Positions 12,145 through 25,837 of a stretch of 64,000 bases of DNA are shown one piece after another. The first letter of the stretch is position 1. Each line of letters opens with the position of its first letter. The stretch is from Sporodiniella umbellata (lineage: Eukaryota; Mucoromycota; Mucoromycetes; Mucorales; Rhizopodaceae), in contig JAIXMR010000023.1 in NCBI GenBank assembly GCA_025677835.1, positions 1-64,000 of the forward strand, given 5' to 3'. The position numbers and the translations under genes were made by a program. The notes under the pieces are model-generated. The model was not told where the DNA came from and did no database searches. It was given only the letters and a program-made list of their open reading frames with translations.

Positions 12145-13036
12145 ATGAATTCGTGCAAAAACTGTGAAAATTATCTTCCTGACCTCATTAAATTAGAGTG
12201 TGTTATGAAAGAGCACGATATTAAAGACTTGGATAGTCTAAATAATATTTTAACTGAATATTTCCAAAGAACCAAGAAGAAAAAGATGACCCTACAAGAT
12301 GTTGTTCAACAAATAGAAAACAGAGTGGAAAACAATGTAAATACACCAAAACTACCACAACGACAGCAACCAGCTTCGCTACTAGAACCACCTGTATTTA
12401 TAGACAATATCGATATGCATGGGCATTATCAACTAGAAAGTAGTGATATGGAGTGCGATGTTGAGGAAATACTAAAAGAGAAACCCAAACCTAGAAAAAA
12501 GTATACCAAGTCTAACCAAGACAAAGAAATAAAAAACATTATAGATAAAGTGAAAAGAAACTACAAAAAGTTGGAAAGCAATGACTATAGACAAAGAATA
12601 TACAAAGATAATAGGCGAACCATATATTTATTTGCTGATATATATGAAAGGTTCTTGAAGGAAGACACTATGGAAATTATCGACAGCACTTATAGATTAT
12701 ATGATAGCAACAAGTATAGATTCATAAAAAACATAGAGATATAGTATGATAAGAAATAATACTGTGATAGACCGTAGTAAATACATTTACACTATATATA
12801 CATTTAAGAGTTTGAAAAAAGAAAGGATAGATACTTTAGAACAACAGTTACAAAATATGATTACTGAAGAAAAGAACAGATCTGAAAATACACTAAATAA
12901 AGCACAAGTCTATATTCAGTAAGTAGCACTAACATTTCAATCCCAATGGATCATCTTGTTAATAACCTAAAGTCCTAGCCAGAGAAAAAAGTGCAAGAAA
13001 AAAAAGAGATTGGGAAATTTATTTACAGTGCATTAA
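12145..13036 (+). CDS. Orphan basic, coiled-coil protein of unknown function
   Basis: Exon 1 (12145-12713) encodes MNSCKNCENYLPDL and about 190 residues rich in K, E, N and I. It has a Lys-rich patch, an RKKYTKSN stretch and a helical segment near DKVKRNYKKLE. A 64-nt intron (12714-12777) joins it to a coiled-coil exon (KSLKKERIDTLEQQLQN). A GTAAGT donor at 12919 with a CTAAC branch site points to a third short exon (12979-13036, basic tail). An alternative 34-nt intron beginning at 12744 would also keep frame but is unusually short. I recognise no domain; the single CxxC near the N-terminus is not enough for a zinc finger. The third exon is the weakest part. The gene ends 47 bp from the stop of the opposing kinase gene. 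Confidence 0.55.
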
Positions 13037-13083
13037 AGTTTGAGAAAGATTTTGTATTGTTTGTGTTCAGTTAGTGCTCTTTT

Positions 13084-16274
<3,191 letters not shown>

Positions 16275-17351
16275 TATCTATTGTTGAGTTTTGAAACGAA
16301 ATCTTATACTATGATGACTAGATAAAAATGGGTGTATTCAGAGAAGAAGGAAGAAAGATAAACTAAATAAATAAAAAGGACGTTGAAATGTTTGGGAAAT
16401 GGTTCGATATGAATGAAGAATCTAGTTTCTGGATCATTTTTCTATGAACAATTTTTTTTTTAAAATGTCTTTTTTTGGACTCTTTTTGCTATTGTTATTG
16501 GATTTGATTTTATATTTAGTGTCATTACCTACCTATCTATGTGAAAGGAATGTGTGTTTTCCACTTGTTCCGTCGGCCATTTAATTTTTTTTTTTTTTCT
16601 GAAAAAACCATAAACTAGAACAAACGGGTGACAACGTATCGAATAGCTTTATAAACAAGATATTCTTTATTTGCCGCCCTCCTTTTATTCCATCTTGAGT
16701 TAAAATCGTTCATTGGGACTAAATTGTATATATATATTTGGGTTCTGCACAAACCTCATTGTCTCAACTGTCCCTTTGAGGAAAGATGGTGGGGGCTATT
16801 CTTTTTTGTTAATGCCCCAAAATAAAAAGAGAGATTAATCTTCTATAAATGAGTGCTATTTTGTTTTTTTGTTTTTATCAGAATCTATTTATGTAAATTA
16901 CTCAATTCTCATTCTTTGACCTCAAAAGGGAATGTCTAAAATCTGTCATCAGAAATACATGTTATTCCTGTTCTAACAGAGTGAATCTAGTGGCATAGTC
17001 ATATTGAAGGTGGGAAACAATTGTCATATATATGCTTTAACTCAAGCCATATATACATATAAAGATAGTTGAAAGCATAAAAGTCTCGATCGCTTTAGCC
17101 AAACTTTTCGCAAAACCAAAAAAAAAAGCAAAATAAAGGGGAATGAAAATGCTGACTGTATAGGATATAGTGCTATTAAGAAACATCCGTTGCTTTTACA
17201 AACCAAAGTGTAGTTTGCTTTAAGAGAGAGGAGTCTTAGGGAGAAAAGGTATATGAAGTCAGAATAATCATTGATGTCTTCTTTTCCCATTTCTCGTTCT
17301 TGGGAATTGTTTTTAAGACAGAATAATAATTACAATAGTAACAATAATAAC

Positions 17352-17382
<31 letters not shown>

Positions 17383-18004
17383 GTGTGGGAGGTTCTGTTA
17401 CTACCAAATAATTTTACAATTTAAATAGTTCAATGCTAGACACCACTAAGGTTCATGATAAATTATTGGATCCCTTTTTCTTTAAAAATACAACATTATT
17501 CTCTTGCATTTGAGCGAAAGCATCATCTCTAATTGTCAATTTTGACTTGGCTTTTTCTTTTTATCCATTAAACAATACCGAAAGCATGCGTTAAACACAC
17601 CAAAGTCTTTCAGATTTTAACTGAAATAAAAAAGACCTTTCCTTTCCTTCAGATATGTCGTGTTTTTAATTGATATTTAGAAAACATGCCGCACGTTTTT
17701 CTTTGTTTCAATCTCTTTTTTCAGTAAAAAAACTTGTAGTCTGAATTAGGTGAGTTATTGTTTTCACTTTTCTTTACCCCTTCACCCCTTCACTTGTTTT
17801 TAAATAACCGCTAGGCTATCAAAAAAAAATAGAAATTTGAACTGAATCTTTTATTTAAAATTTTACTAACAAAAGTATTTTCAAGAATAAAGTAAACAGG
17901 AAACGGTCTTCCTTGACAAACTTATAAAACAGTAGTTTATTTTTTTCTTCTTTTTTCTTCATTTCATTCCCTCTTTATTCTTGTTTTATAAATCGGTTAC
18001 TATA
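16275..18004. other. Divergent spacer between kinase and chitinase genes
   Basis: 1.73 kb with no supported gene. It must carry the promoters of the kinase (-) and the chitinase (+). It contains an AAT microsatellite at 17343-17381. A pyrimidine-rich leader at about 17938-17985 lies immediately before the chitinase start. Confidence 0.6.
17343..17381. repeat. AAT trinucleotide microsatellite
   Basis: Near-perfect run of aat units with one caa interruption near its left edge. Confidence 0.9.
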
Positions 18005-20822
18005 ATGAAGTTGTCATTTATAGCTGCCGCTTTGGCTTTTACAATAGCAGTTTGCGATGCCTCTAATAAAATGGTCATTGGGTAAAAAAGTTTATTTTTG
18101 ACAATTATCATTTTTTTATTAATTTTTTTTTCTAGGTATTTCCCAAACTGGTTGTACGCCAACTACCCAGTTGAAAATATCCCTTATTCGAAGTATACTC
18201 ACATCAATTATGGTAGCTATATATATATTACTTCATAAGAAAAAGCAAATTAATTCGCTCATTTCTACAGCTTTTGCTATCTTGAACAACCCTGATAACC
18301 TCCCTTCCTTTTCCGATGACTGGGCTATAGAGGCCTATCTCCCGAAGATTGTAAAGAACGCTCATGAAAGCAAGACCAAGGTTCTTTTATCTGTCGGAGG
18401 ATGGACAGGCTCAAAGAGGTTTAGTCCAATGGTGGCATCTAAAGCTTCACGTCAAAAATTCATTGATTGGAATATCCAATTTATTCAAAAATACAATACA
18501 GATGGTGTCGATCTTGGTGGGATACAAACCGCATAGGCGTATATCCTTCAAAAACTAATAACTTTATTAGATTGGGAATACCCTGCTAAGCAAGCAGCAG
18601 GATGTAACGAATTCAACGACAATGATGCTGATAACTTTTTGCTTTTGTTAAAAGAATTGAGAACTGCTTTGGACACCAAGTTTCCCAAAAATTATAAGGA
18701 AATCTCTATGGCAGTTCATGTTCAACCTTTTGAAAAATCTGGAGTACCTATGTCTGATCTTACATCGTTTGTTCCTTACTTTGATCATGTCAATCTGATG
18801 ACTTACGGTAAAAACAAAGCAAAAGATAAAAACAACCATTTGAATCTAATTTATATATAAATAGATATGAATGGCGCCTGGGCTGCTAATACAGGTCCAA
18901 ATGCACCTTTCCAATATGAGGAAGGTAAAGGGGCACCATTCTCGTTTGTAGAGAGTATTAGACAATGGAAAGATGCAGGTGTTCCGGGTAATAAAATTAC
19001 GGCTGGTTTGGCTTTCTATGGTCGCGCCATGAAAGCCAACGTCAACATGGTAGATGACCCTTTGAACCAATTCCAGTCCTCTCAAATTGGAGCTCCCAAA
19101 GGAGATTCAGACGACGCTTACTGGGACGATCCTTACTGTAATGTTCAGCCAGGTGGTGTGTCTGGCGTTTGGAAGTGGACGAATCTACGTAAAGAAGGCC
19201 TTTTGAAAGATGACTTTACTACTGCGGGTCAAGGGTGGGTACGCCATTGGGATGAAGTTTCGCAAACACCATGGCTGTTTAATCCCACTACAAAAGATTA
19301 CATTACCTATGATGACCCTCGTTCTTTGACTATAAAGGTACAACATTCAGTATGTGAAGACTTGGCTGGTGTTATGGTATGGGATATACATCAAGACAAT
19401 GGTGAGCTTTTAGATGTTGTCAATAAGATCCACAACCCAGTCAGTTCTTCTGTTTGTCAGTCTTTGGCTTCTTTGGCCAAACTACCCCAAATAGAGGGAC
19501 AGCCTAAAAAAGAAGAGCAGCCTATAGCGGAGGAGCAGCCTAAAAAAGGAGAGCAGCCTATAGTGGAGGAGCAACCTAAAAAAGAAGAGCAGCCTATAGT
19601 GGAGGAGCAACCTATAGTGGAGGAGCAACCTATAATGGAGGAGCGACCTATAATGGAAGAACAGCCTATAGTAGAAGAACAACCCGCCATAGAAGAACAG
19701 CCTACCGTAGAAGAACATCCCATAATTGAAGGGCAAACGCCTGCCGAGGAAGAAGACGAGTACAGTGACCTTGAAGAATGGTTCCCTAGTGTTGATCCTG
19801 AAGACTATGGACAGATTGCTGATAACATTGCCAAGATTTCATCTTACATCAAAGCTACATCTACTGCTATGCAATTGCCTATGCCTTCTGCTACTCCTGT
19901 TTCTGAGCCATCCGCTCTTAATGCCCCTTTGGCTGGATCTAACTGCCCTATTGTGGGCCAGCAAAAATGTGTTCAATCGGGTCAGTCTGGTAAATGGCTC
20001 ACATGTAATCACAATCAATGGATCGAACGTGATTGCTCAGCTGGACTAGTTTGTGTAGATAATTTGGGTAAGTTTCTTTAATGAAGTTTTGTTTTTTCAA
20101 CCAATTAACAAGTCTATTTAGCTACTGGAGGTCTTTACTGCGATTTTCCTTCTGCGAAGCCTCGCGATCGTGCAGCCCGAGTCAAAGCATCAAAGAAAGA
20201 TGCAGTAGCTGCATCCAAGTCAGTAAATAGAAATATTATGTCTATTATTTCCAAGGCCCCTAAGAAAGTCGTAACGTCAGCATCTAAATCTAAGGTGGCT
20301 AATAAGAAGTCTGCTTCACCCGTATCCAAGTCTGCGGTATTAAAAAAAGTAGCCTCTTTATCCAAGCCTATGTTATCTAAAAAAGTAGCCTCCGCATCCA
20401 AGCCTATGGTATCCAAAAAGGCAGCTTCCGCGTCCAAACCTATAGCATCTAAGAAGATTGTTTCCGCTGTATCCAAACCAGCAGTAATCAGTAAGGCAGT
20501 CTCTATCTCTGTGCCTAAAAAATCAGCTGCTTCAGCTTCTGCTAAGAAACAGATAAGCCCAAAATCAGCTATTTCTAAAAAGGTTTCCATGGTTAGCTCA
20601 AAATCTGTGAAGAAAGCAGCACTCGCTAGCTCTGTCGCACCCAAAAAATCTGCCTCAACTGCCAAACCTAATGTATCCAAAAAAGCAGCCTCCAACGCAC
20701 CCAAAGTATCCCAAAAGGTATCCCTTGCCGTTCCAAATACTAAGAAATCTGTATATAGCTCCGTCCCGTCTAATCATATCCATTCATTGGCCATTGAAAA
20801 GCCTATTGAACACGCGTTCTAA
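18005..20822 (+). CDS. Secreted GH18 chitinase with CBM19-like module and charged repeat tails
   Basis: A spliced gene with start MKLSFIAAALAFTIAVCDAS at 18005, giving a signal peptide of about 19 residues. The GH18 barrel shows the substrate motif SVGGW (92-96) and the catalytic motif DGVDLDWEYP, with the acid at E136 and the DxxDxDxE spacing intact. MTYDMNGAW and the late barrel WDIHQDNG are also present. The gene hydrolyses beta-1,4 GlcNAc links in chitin. After the barrel come a Glu/Pro/Gln repeat linker (EEQPIVEEQP units), a Cys-rich module (CPIVGQQKC ... CNHNQW ... CSAGLVC ... YC) resembling CBM19, and a roughly 220-residue Lys/Ser/Ala repeat tail (SKKAASASKP-like units). Introns cut both the catalytic motif (18517-18571, donor GTGGGA) and the MTYD motif. 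The total is about 840 residues. The function of the basic tail is unknown. Confidence 0.9.
19484..19737 (+). repeat. Coding minisatellite for EEQPI(V)-type repeats
   Basis: Imperfect 15-18 bp units (ggaggagcarcctatagt-like) encode the acidic linker of the chitinase. Some units alternate with KKEEQP. Copy number is likely to vary between strains (inference). Confidence 0.8.
20238..20780 (+). repeat. Coding repeats of the Lys/Ser/Ala-rich chitinase tail
   Basis: Degenerate units encoding V-S-K-K-A-A-S-A-S-K-P-like peptides, strongly basic and low-complexity. This is the opposite charge to the Glu-rich linker upstream in the same protein. Confidence 0.75.
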
Positions 20823-22023
20823 ATTTTATATCATTCTTCTCACATTCAGCAAATAAAACAAAATCCATTTTCTGTTTGTTTTTTTTTCCATAGATTCTGT
20901 TTCAGACTTGAGGAGGCCATGCCTCATGAAATAGGCATACGAGAAAAAAAAGATACACTGGCTATACATTTCTATTCTCCTTCCAGAAATAGCTATTCAT
21001 GCTGTCTCATAGTACGAGAGCTGTCTTCAATTGTAATTTAAACTAGACTTTTCTTATTAGAGAAAAAATCATGCCCTAGTTGTTATATCTCATCGCTGCC
21101 GTTCTAATTTAAAAACAAAAGAAAGCCAGATTCCATATTGCATCAAAAACCATAGATAAAAAACTAAGATTTTTTTTTATCGAGGGATACCATCTGTTGC
21201 TTTTTCCGTTGAATGCTTACGAAACTTAGTGTTATATCCTGTTTTTTTTCTCTAATACAATAAACTTTTGACAACCTTTTATCGTGCAGTTATCATTAAA
21301 TAAGCGTAATTTGATTGGCGTATTCAGCTCGGATCGTGAATACCATTATATCAAACAGAAGTAGGTCCGGTATTTTGTCTAAGCTTTCAAGTCTTATCGT
21401 GCTTTGTCTTTTTAATACAATTAAAGCCATTAAAGCCATTAAAGCCATCTATATATATACATATATATTTAAAAAAGATCAAAGCGTATTGGCACAAAAA
21501 CAGCTTTGTGAAAAATTTGTGCTTGTTTATATGCATGGCTTTAAATCCTTTGTAAACAGCTTTAGCGGAACACTTCGGTTATAAGTATGTTGTCTTCTTT
21601 TATTTGAGTTTCTAGACAGCAATTAAAAACCATATTGACAGGCGAAAATAAAAAAAAAAAAAAGTCAAGCAAAATAACACAAAAAAACGAGTCGTCTATC
21701 TCCAGTTTTAAAGCATAGTACTTGAGAGCTAAAAGTATGTCCTTGTAAAAGAGCAAATAAGGTGAAGGATAGAAGCTATCCAAAAGATCGAAATTTGATA
21801 AAAATACAAGCCTTCAATAAACTTTTGTAAAATTTGGGCTTCGGAATAAATACGTTGATTTAGGCACATTGAGCGAAACTGTAGTATTGATTATATTCAA
21901 AATTTTTCCTACATCTTTCTTAGATAGACGGCTCCGATGCGGTACCCAAATAAACAAATGTTGAAAATACCTTTTTTTTTATTGCTGTTTATTTCTCTAT
22001 AAAATAAGAATAGATACCAAGAA
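20823..22023. other. Spacer between chitinase and PCI-protein genes
   Basis: 1.2 kb, AT-rich, with no supported gene. It holds a threefold 9-bp direct repeat (ttaaagcca) at 21421-21447, followed by a TA-rich stretch. The 3' end should contain the promoter of the PCI gene. Confidence 0.6.
21421..21447 (+). repeat. Three tandem copies of a 9-bp unit
   Basis: The unit ttaaagcca is repeated three times head to tail without change. Confidence 0.9.
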
Positions 22024-23679
22024 ATGTACAAAAACAAATCGGGTTACATTGAAGCTCTTGCGGCAAAAATTAGGAGAGCCAGTCAGGAAGAAAATGGTAA
22101 AAATCTAGCCTCGCTTTTTGCCTACAAAGAAAAACATGTAGATCAGTTGATAGCGCAGAACATGAAGGTAAAGACTTCCTCTTTCTTCTGTACCACTTTT
22201 TTTTGACAAAGCAATAAAAAAATGAGCTTAGACATTGTCCCATCTTTCTCTATAGTTCACTGAATTTCAGCAGCATTTAAAAGGTTGCCAGTTGGAATCA
22301 CCTTGGGGAGAAATGCTTTCTCACCACATCAAAACCGCTCTGCATCTAAACGAAGGAGAGTTTGAAGAAGCTTTTTTGTCCCAAAAAGAACTTGTTCTGT
22401 AAGTTTTTGTTTCTTCTTTCTGTATACATTTCGACTTAATACGCCATTTAGATCGCTTCAGCGTTTTATGCCCAATGCGACACGCTGGATTTTGCCAGTT
22501 CTTTATCTTGTTAATAACGATTTGCGTCTGTTTGCCACGAGGGTAAAAACATAAACGGATTTTTCTCTGAAAACTGTTTTTTATTTAAATTTCAATAGGT
22601 GGATCAAGACAAAGAAGCTGAAGAAGGGCAGCGCAAAAAATTAGAGGAGGCAGCCAACGTGATTAGTAAATCTTTTACATATTGTATCACTGATAGAGGA
22701 CCTATGGTAACATCCAAAAAATATGGGACCTACCGAATGATTGGCATGTTATTTAGAATCTACTTCAAGGTAAGCAAATGTAGAAAAAAATGTTAAACAC
22801 AACAAAAGCACTAAAGCCACATATGCAGTTAAAACAACAGAACCTTTGTAAAAATGTTCTTAGGGCTATCAAAGCAGCTGATATGCCTTCAATCAACTAT
22901 TTTCCAAAAGCAGATCGAGTAACATACAAGTACTACCTAGGGAGACTATTTTTTTTAGAGGAGGACTACGTAAAGGCAGAAAGTGAGCTGGATTCTGCTT
23001 TCAGAGAGTGTACCAGAGACAGTGTTAAAAACAAAGAGTAAACCACAAAAAATTAACTGTATAAAAATATCAACAGAGAGACTTATCTACTTATATAGAC
23101 TCATTCTTCAAACTTTATTGCCAATCAAATTAATGAGGGGTCTATTACCCACACGTGTTTTGTTCACTGGTTTTCCTGGGGCAAGGAAAGTGTATAGCGG
23201 TTTGGCAAACGCTGTAAAAAAAGGGGATGTAAAATCGTTTAACGTTGCTCTCAGTAGCTCCGAGTCTACTTTGATCAAACAGCGTACATACTTTGCTGTA
23301 GAAAAATCTGAAAGTATTGCTGTTCGACAGCTCTTCAGAAAAGTGTAATTTATCAATTTTTTTTTAAAAAAACAATATCGTGTTTTTTTAACATTTGTTC
23401 GTATAGATTTCTTGTTTTAGGACAAAACACCAGACTGCCTATTGTTAAATTCCAGCAGGCTCTAGTTTTTGAGGGAATGGCAGTTGATATTGAAGAGGCG
23501 GAGTGGATGCTTGCGAACATGATATATAAGGTAAAGCCTAATATATATAGAAGTGTATCCTTTCTAAAAAAATTTTCTAGGGATATATGAAGGGCTATCT
23601 ATCTCATGAGAAGATGTATCTTGTTCTTAGTAAAGGCAACCCATTTCCTCCTGTCAATCAAGTAGTCAATCAATCGTAG
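22024..23679 (+). CDS. Csn12/Thp1/PCID2-family PCI-domain protein
   Basis: A gene of about nine exons; the start MYKNKSGYIEAL is at 22024 and the stop at 23677-23679. The helical-repeat part includes YGTYRMIGMLFRIYFK and NLCKNVLRAIKAADMPS, then FPKADRVTYKYYLGRLFFLEED. The winged-helix PCI end includes VRQLFRKV, LPIVKFQQAL and VEEAEW-like IEEAEWMLANMI. These are landmarks of the Csn12/PCID2/Thp1 family. Thp1 works in the TREX-2 mRNA-export complex, and yeast Csn12 associates with the COP9 signalosome and also pairs with Thp3. The TYKYYLGRL and DRGPMVTSKKYGTY segments look more like Csn12 than Thp1, but I cannot separate them firmly. The region around 23035-23110 is probably two short exons. 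Confidence 0.82.
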
Positions 23680-24136
23680 AAAATTACCTTTATCTCTTTT
23701 TTTTTTCGCCATGGGTGGTTTAAAATACAGATTTAAATATAAAAAACAACATGTCTTTTAGCACATTGACGTTCTTTGTGCTCTCAAAAAAAAAAAGCTA
23801 TCGCTTATATTCAGCTGATAGTTTTGACAAAACCGGATTTTAAATAGCTTGAGGTGTATATATCTAGTTTTAAAACAAAAACAAGCAAGAATATACCCAC
23901 ACAGACTATCTAATTAGTTTCGTGGATTCAACAATGAAATTGCAAAAAAGTAACCATTTACCTAAATACAAAATTGATGTCGTACTTTTTGTATAGTTTG
24001 TACTATAAAACGCGACATTGATCTTGGAAACACTGTAGGTTGTGTGACATTTCGTCATTGTCTCAATGTGCTACCGGATTTTAAACACGCACTTTGAGAC
24101 CGTCAGCTAGATCAATCCATTTCTTTTGAACTAAAG
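23680..24136. other. Short spacer before LIM gene
   Basis: 457 bp, AT-rich, with no gene seen. It should carry the LIM gene promoter. Confidence 0.5.
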
Positions 24137-25299
24137 ATGCCGCCACGATTTGGAGGAGCACCTAAATGCCCACGATGCGAAAAATGTAAACAGTGCCTCA
24201 ACGAATTATGTCAGAAAACAATTTTCTTTTATTAAACATTCTATTCATGTAGTTGTATACATGGCAGAGCAAGTAAGTAAGCACTTAAGGCAACATGTCA
24301 CTAAATGCGTTTTAAGGTCCTTGGTCCTGGAGGTTTTTGGCATAACAGCTGTTTTACATGCAAAGTAACTGGTCTTTCATTGAAGCAGATTTTCTGTAAA
24401 AGCTACTAAATAACCAAACAACTTAGGAATGCAATAAACGTTTGGATTCAACCACCCTAACAGAGAAAAACAACGAGGTACACGCATTGTCTATGTTTTC
24501 TTGAAAAGAAAAGAAAAGGAAAACAATAACGAAAAAAACTTCTAGGCTTATTGTAAGACATGCTACAATCGTCAATGGGGGCCAAAAGGATATGGTTTTG
24601 GTAAGAGTACTTTTTTTTATTTAAAACAAAAGTATATGGAATAACAGAAAACGCTAGCTGGCGGCGCAGCTTTTTTGAGCACAGAAAACAAGCTTCCCAG
24701 CGAGATTTTAAGAGATCAACAGTCAAACCCACCTTCGCCTCTTCGCGCTACACCGGACTTGCCTTCTCGTCCAGTAACAACAGCCCGTCCTGAGTTACCT
24801 ACCCGTCCTGAGTTACCTACTCGTCCTGAGTTACCTACCCGCCCTGAAATCAATACTCGTACTGAGCCTTCATTGCCGCCTCGCCTTGAGTCACCGTCTG
24901 ATGCAAATTCTTCAGGATCGCCTGAAAAAATGGCTTCTTTTTGGTCAAAACCATCGGGATACACACGAAATCATACTGGCTATGTCCCTCGCAAGCTCAA
25001 CTTTCAATCCCAAAGCGACATATGCACTGGCTGTAAAAAGCCTGTATATGCAGCCGAACTAGCTCTGGGCGCTGGAAATAAATACCACAAATTCTGTTTG
25101 AAATGCACGGATTGTGGCAAAAAGCTGGATTCAACAAATATGGTTGATCGAGATTTTGACCTATATTGCAGAGGTTGCTACTCTAGAGCTTTTGGACCAA
25201 AGGTAACATAAAAAAGTTGTCGTGGTTTCTGATTATGTATACTTAATATAGGGATATGGCTACGGTAACTTGTTAACACCTGAAGGAGCCACCAGATAG
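24137..25299 (+). CDS. Two-LIM-domain protein (CRP-like) with Pro-rich repeat linker
   Basis: The start MPPRFGGAPKCPRCEK is at 24137. LIM1 is assembled from five short coding blocks: CPRCEK | FVYMAEQ | VLGPGGFWHNSCFTCK | ECNKRLDSTT | AYCKTCYNRQWGPKGYGF. All Zn ligands are in place: CxxC, WHxxC, CxxC and CxxC. A linker follows with four near-identical RPELPT units and PSLPPRLE. LIM2 (CTGCKKPVYAAELALG ... HKFCLKCTDC ... LYCRGCYSRAFGPKGYGYG) lies mostly in one exon. A short last exon ends GNLLTPEGATR, with the stop at 25297-25299. LIM-only proteins of the CRP type are adaptors for actin and signalling complexes. The partner here is unknown. LIM1 is split by introns far more than LIM2, although both have the same fold. 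Confidence 0.85.
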
Positions 25300-25837
25300 T
25301 TTGAGTTTGTGATCCTGAATAGCGCATCATAATCGAAGGTGCTCAAAACTTCTTATTAGTCACGCTTTTTTTACAGCCTAATTCTTGAAGATCTATTATT
25401 ATTTAAATTAAACCGAGGCACAATATTGTACTCGAAGTAGTCAAGCTGTGAAAAGCTCACCACAATATACTACTGGTTTTTTCTTACATACTTAAGCTAT
25501 CAGTTTAGCCCTTCAAGTCTCAAACCAAAAATCTGTAGTTGAGAAAGCCAATGTGAGATCGAAAAAACTGTTCCTGTATTAGCTTCAACTCGATAATTTG
25601 TTGCAAAAGAGTTGAAAGCCACTATATGGTAGAAAAAAAAACACACTATATAAAACAATTTAGTCATTTTTGGTCCTTCTCTCTCCTTATCGAGGGATAA
25701 AGATATAATTTGTTGTAAAATCTGCTTTTCTGTTTGTTTATTTACAATATCTAAGAAAGCAACTTGTATAGTCTACTGAGGTATATATGTATATGTAAAG
25801 ATGTAAAGAGAGTATATGTATCTGTGAGTATAGTTTG
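25300..25837. other. Convergent 3' spacer
   Basis: 538 bp between the stops of the LIM gene (+) and the carrier gene (-). No gene or clear terminator motif is seen. Confidence 0.5.

Noticed and set aside
17343..17381. AAT array considered as a CRISPR-like or satellite structure
   Set aside because: A plain microsatellite with no spacers; the genome is eukaryotic.
19457..19736. Two long minus-strand frames with GCSS or LFFHYR-type repeats
   Set aside because: They are antisense shadows of the EEQP-coding repeat in the chitinase; the repeat keeps all frames open.
20135..20704. 189-codon minus-strand frame rich in Ala/Asp/Leu
   Set aside because: Antisense of the Lys/Ser/Ala repeat tail; it has no promoter, splice or family support.
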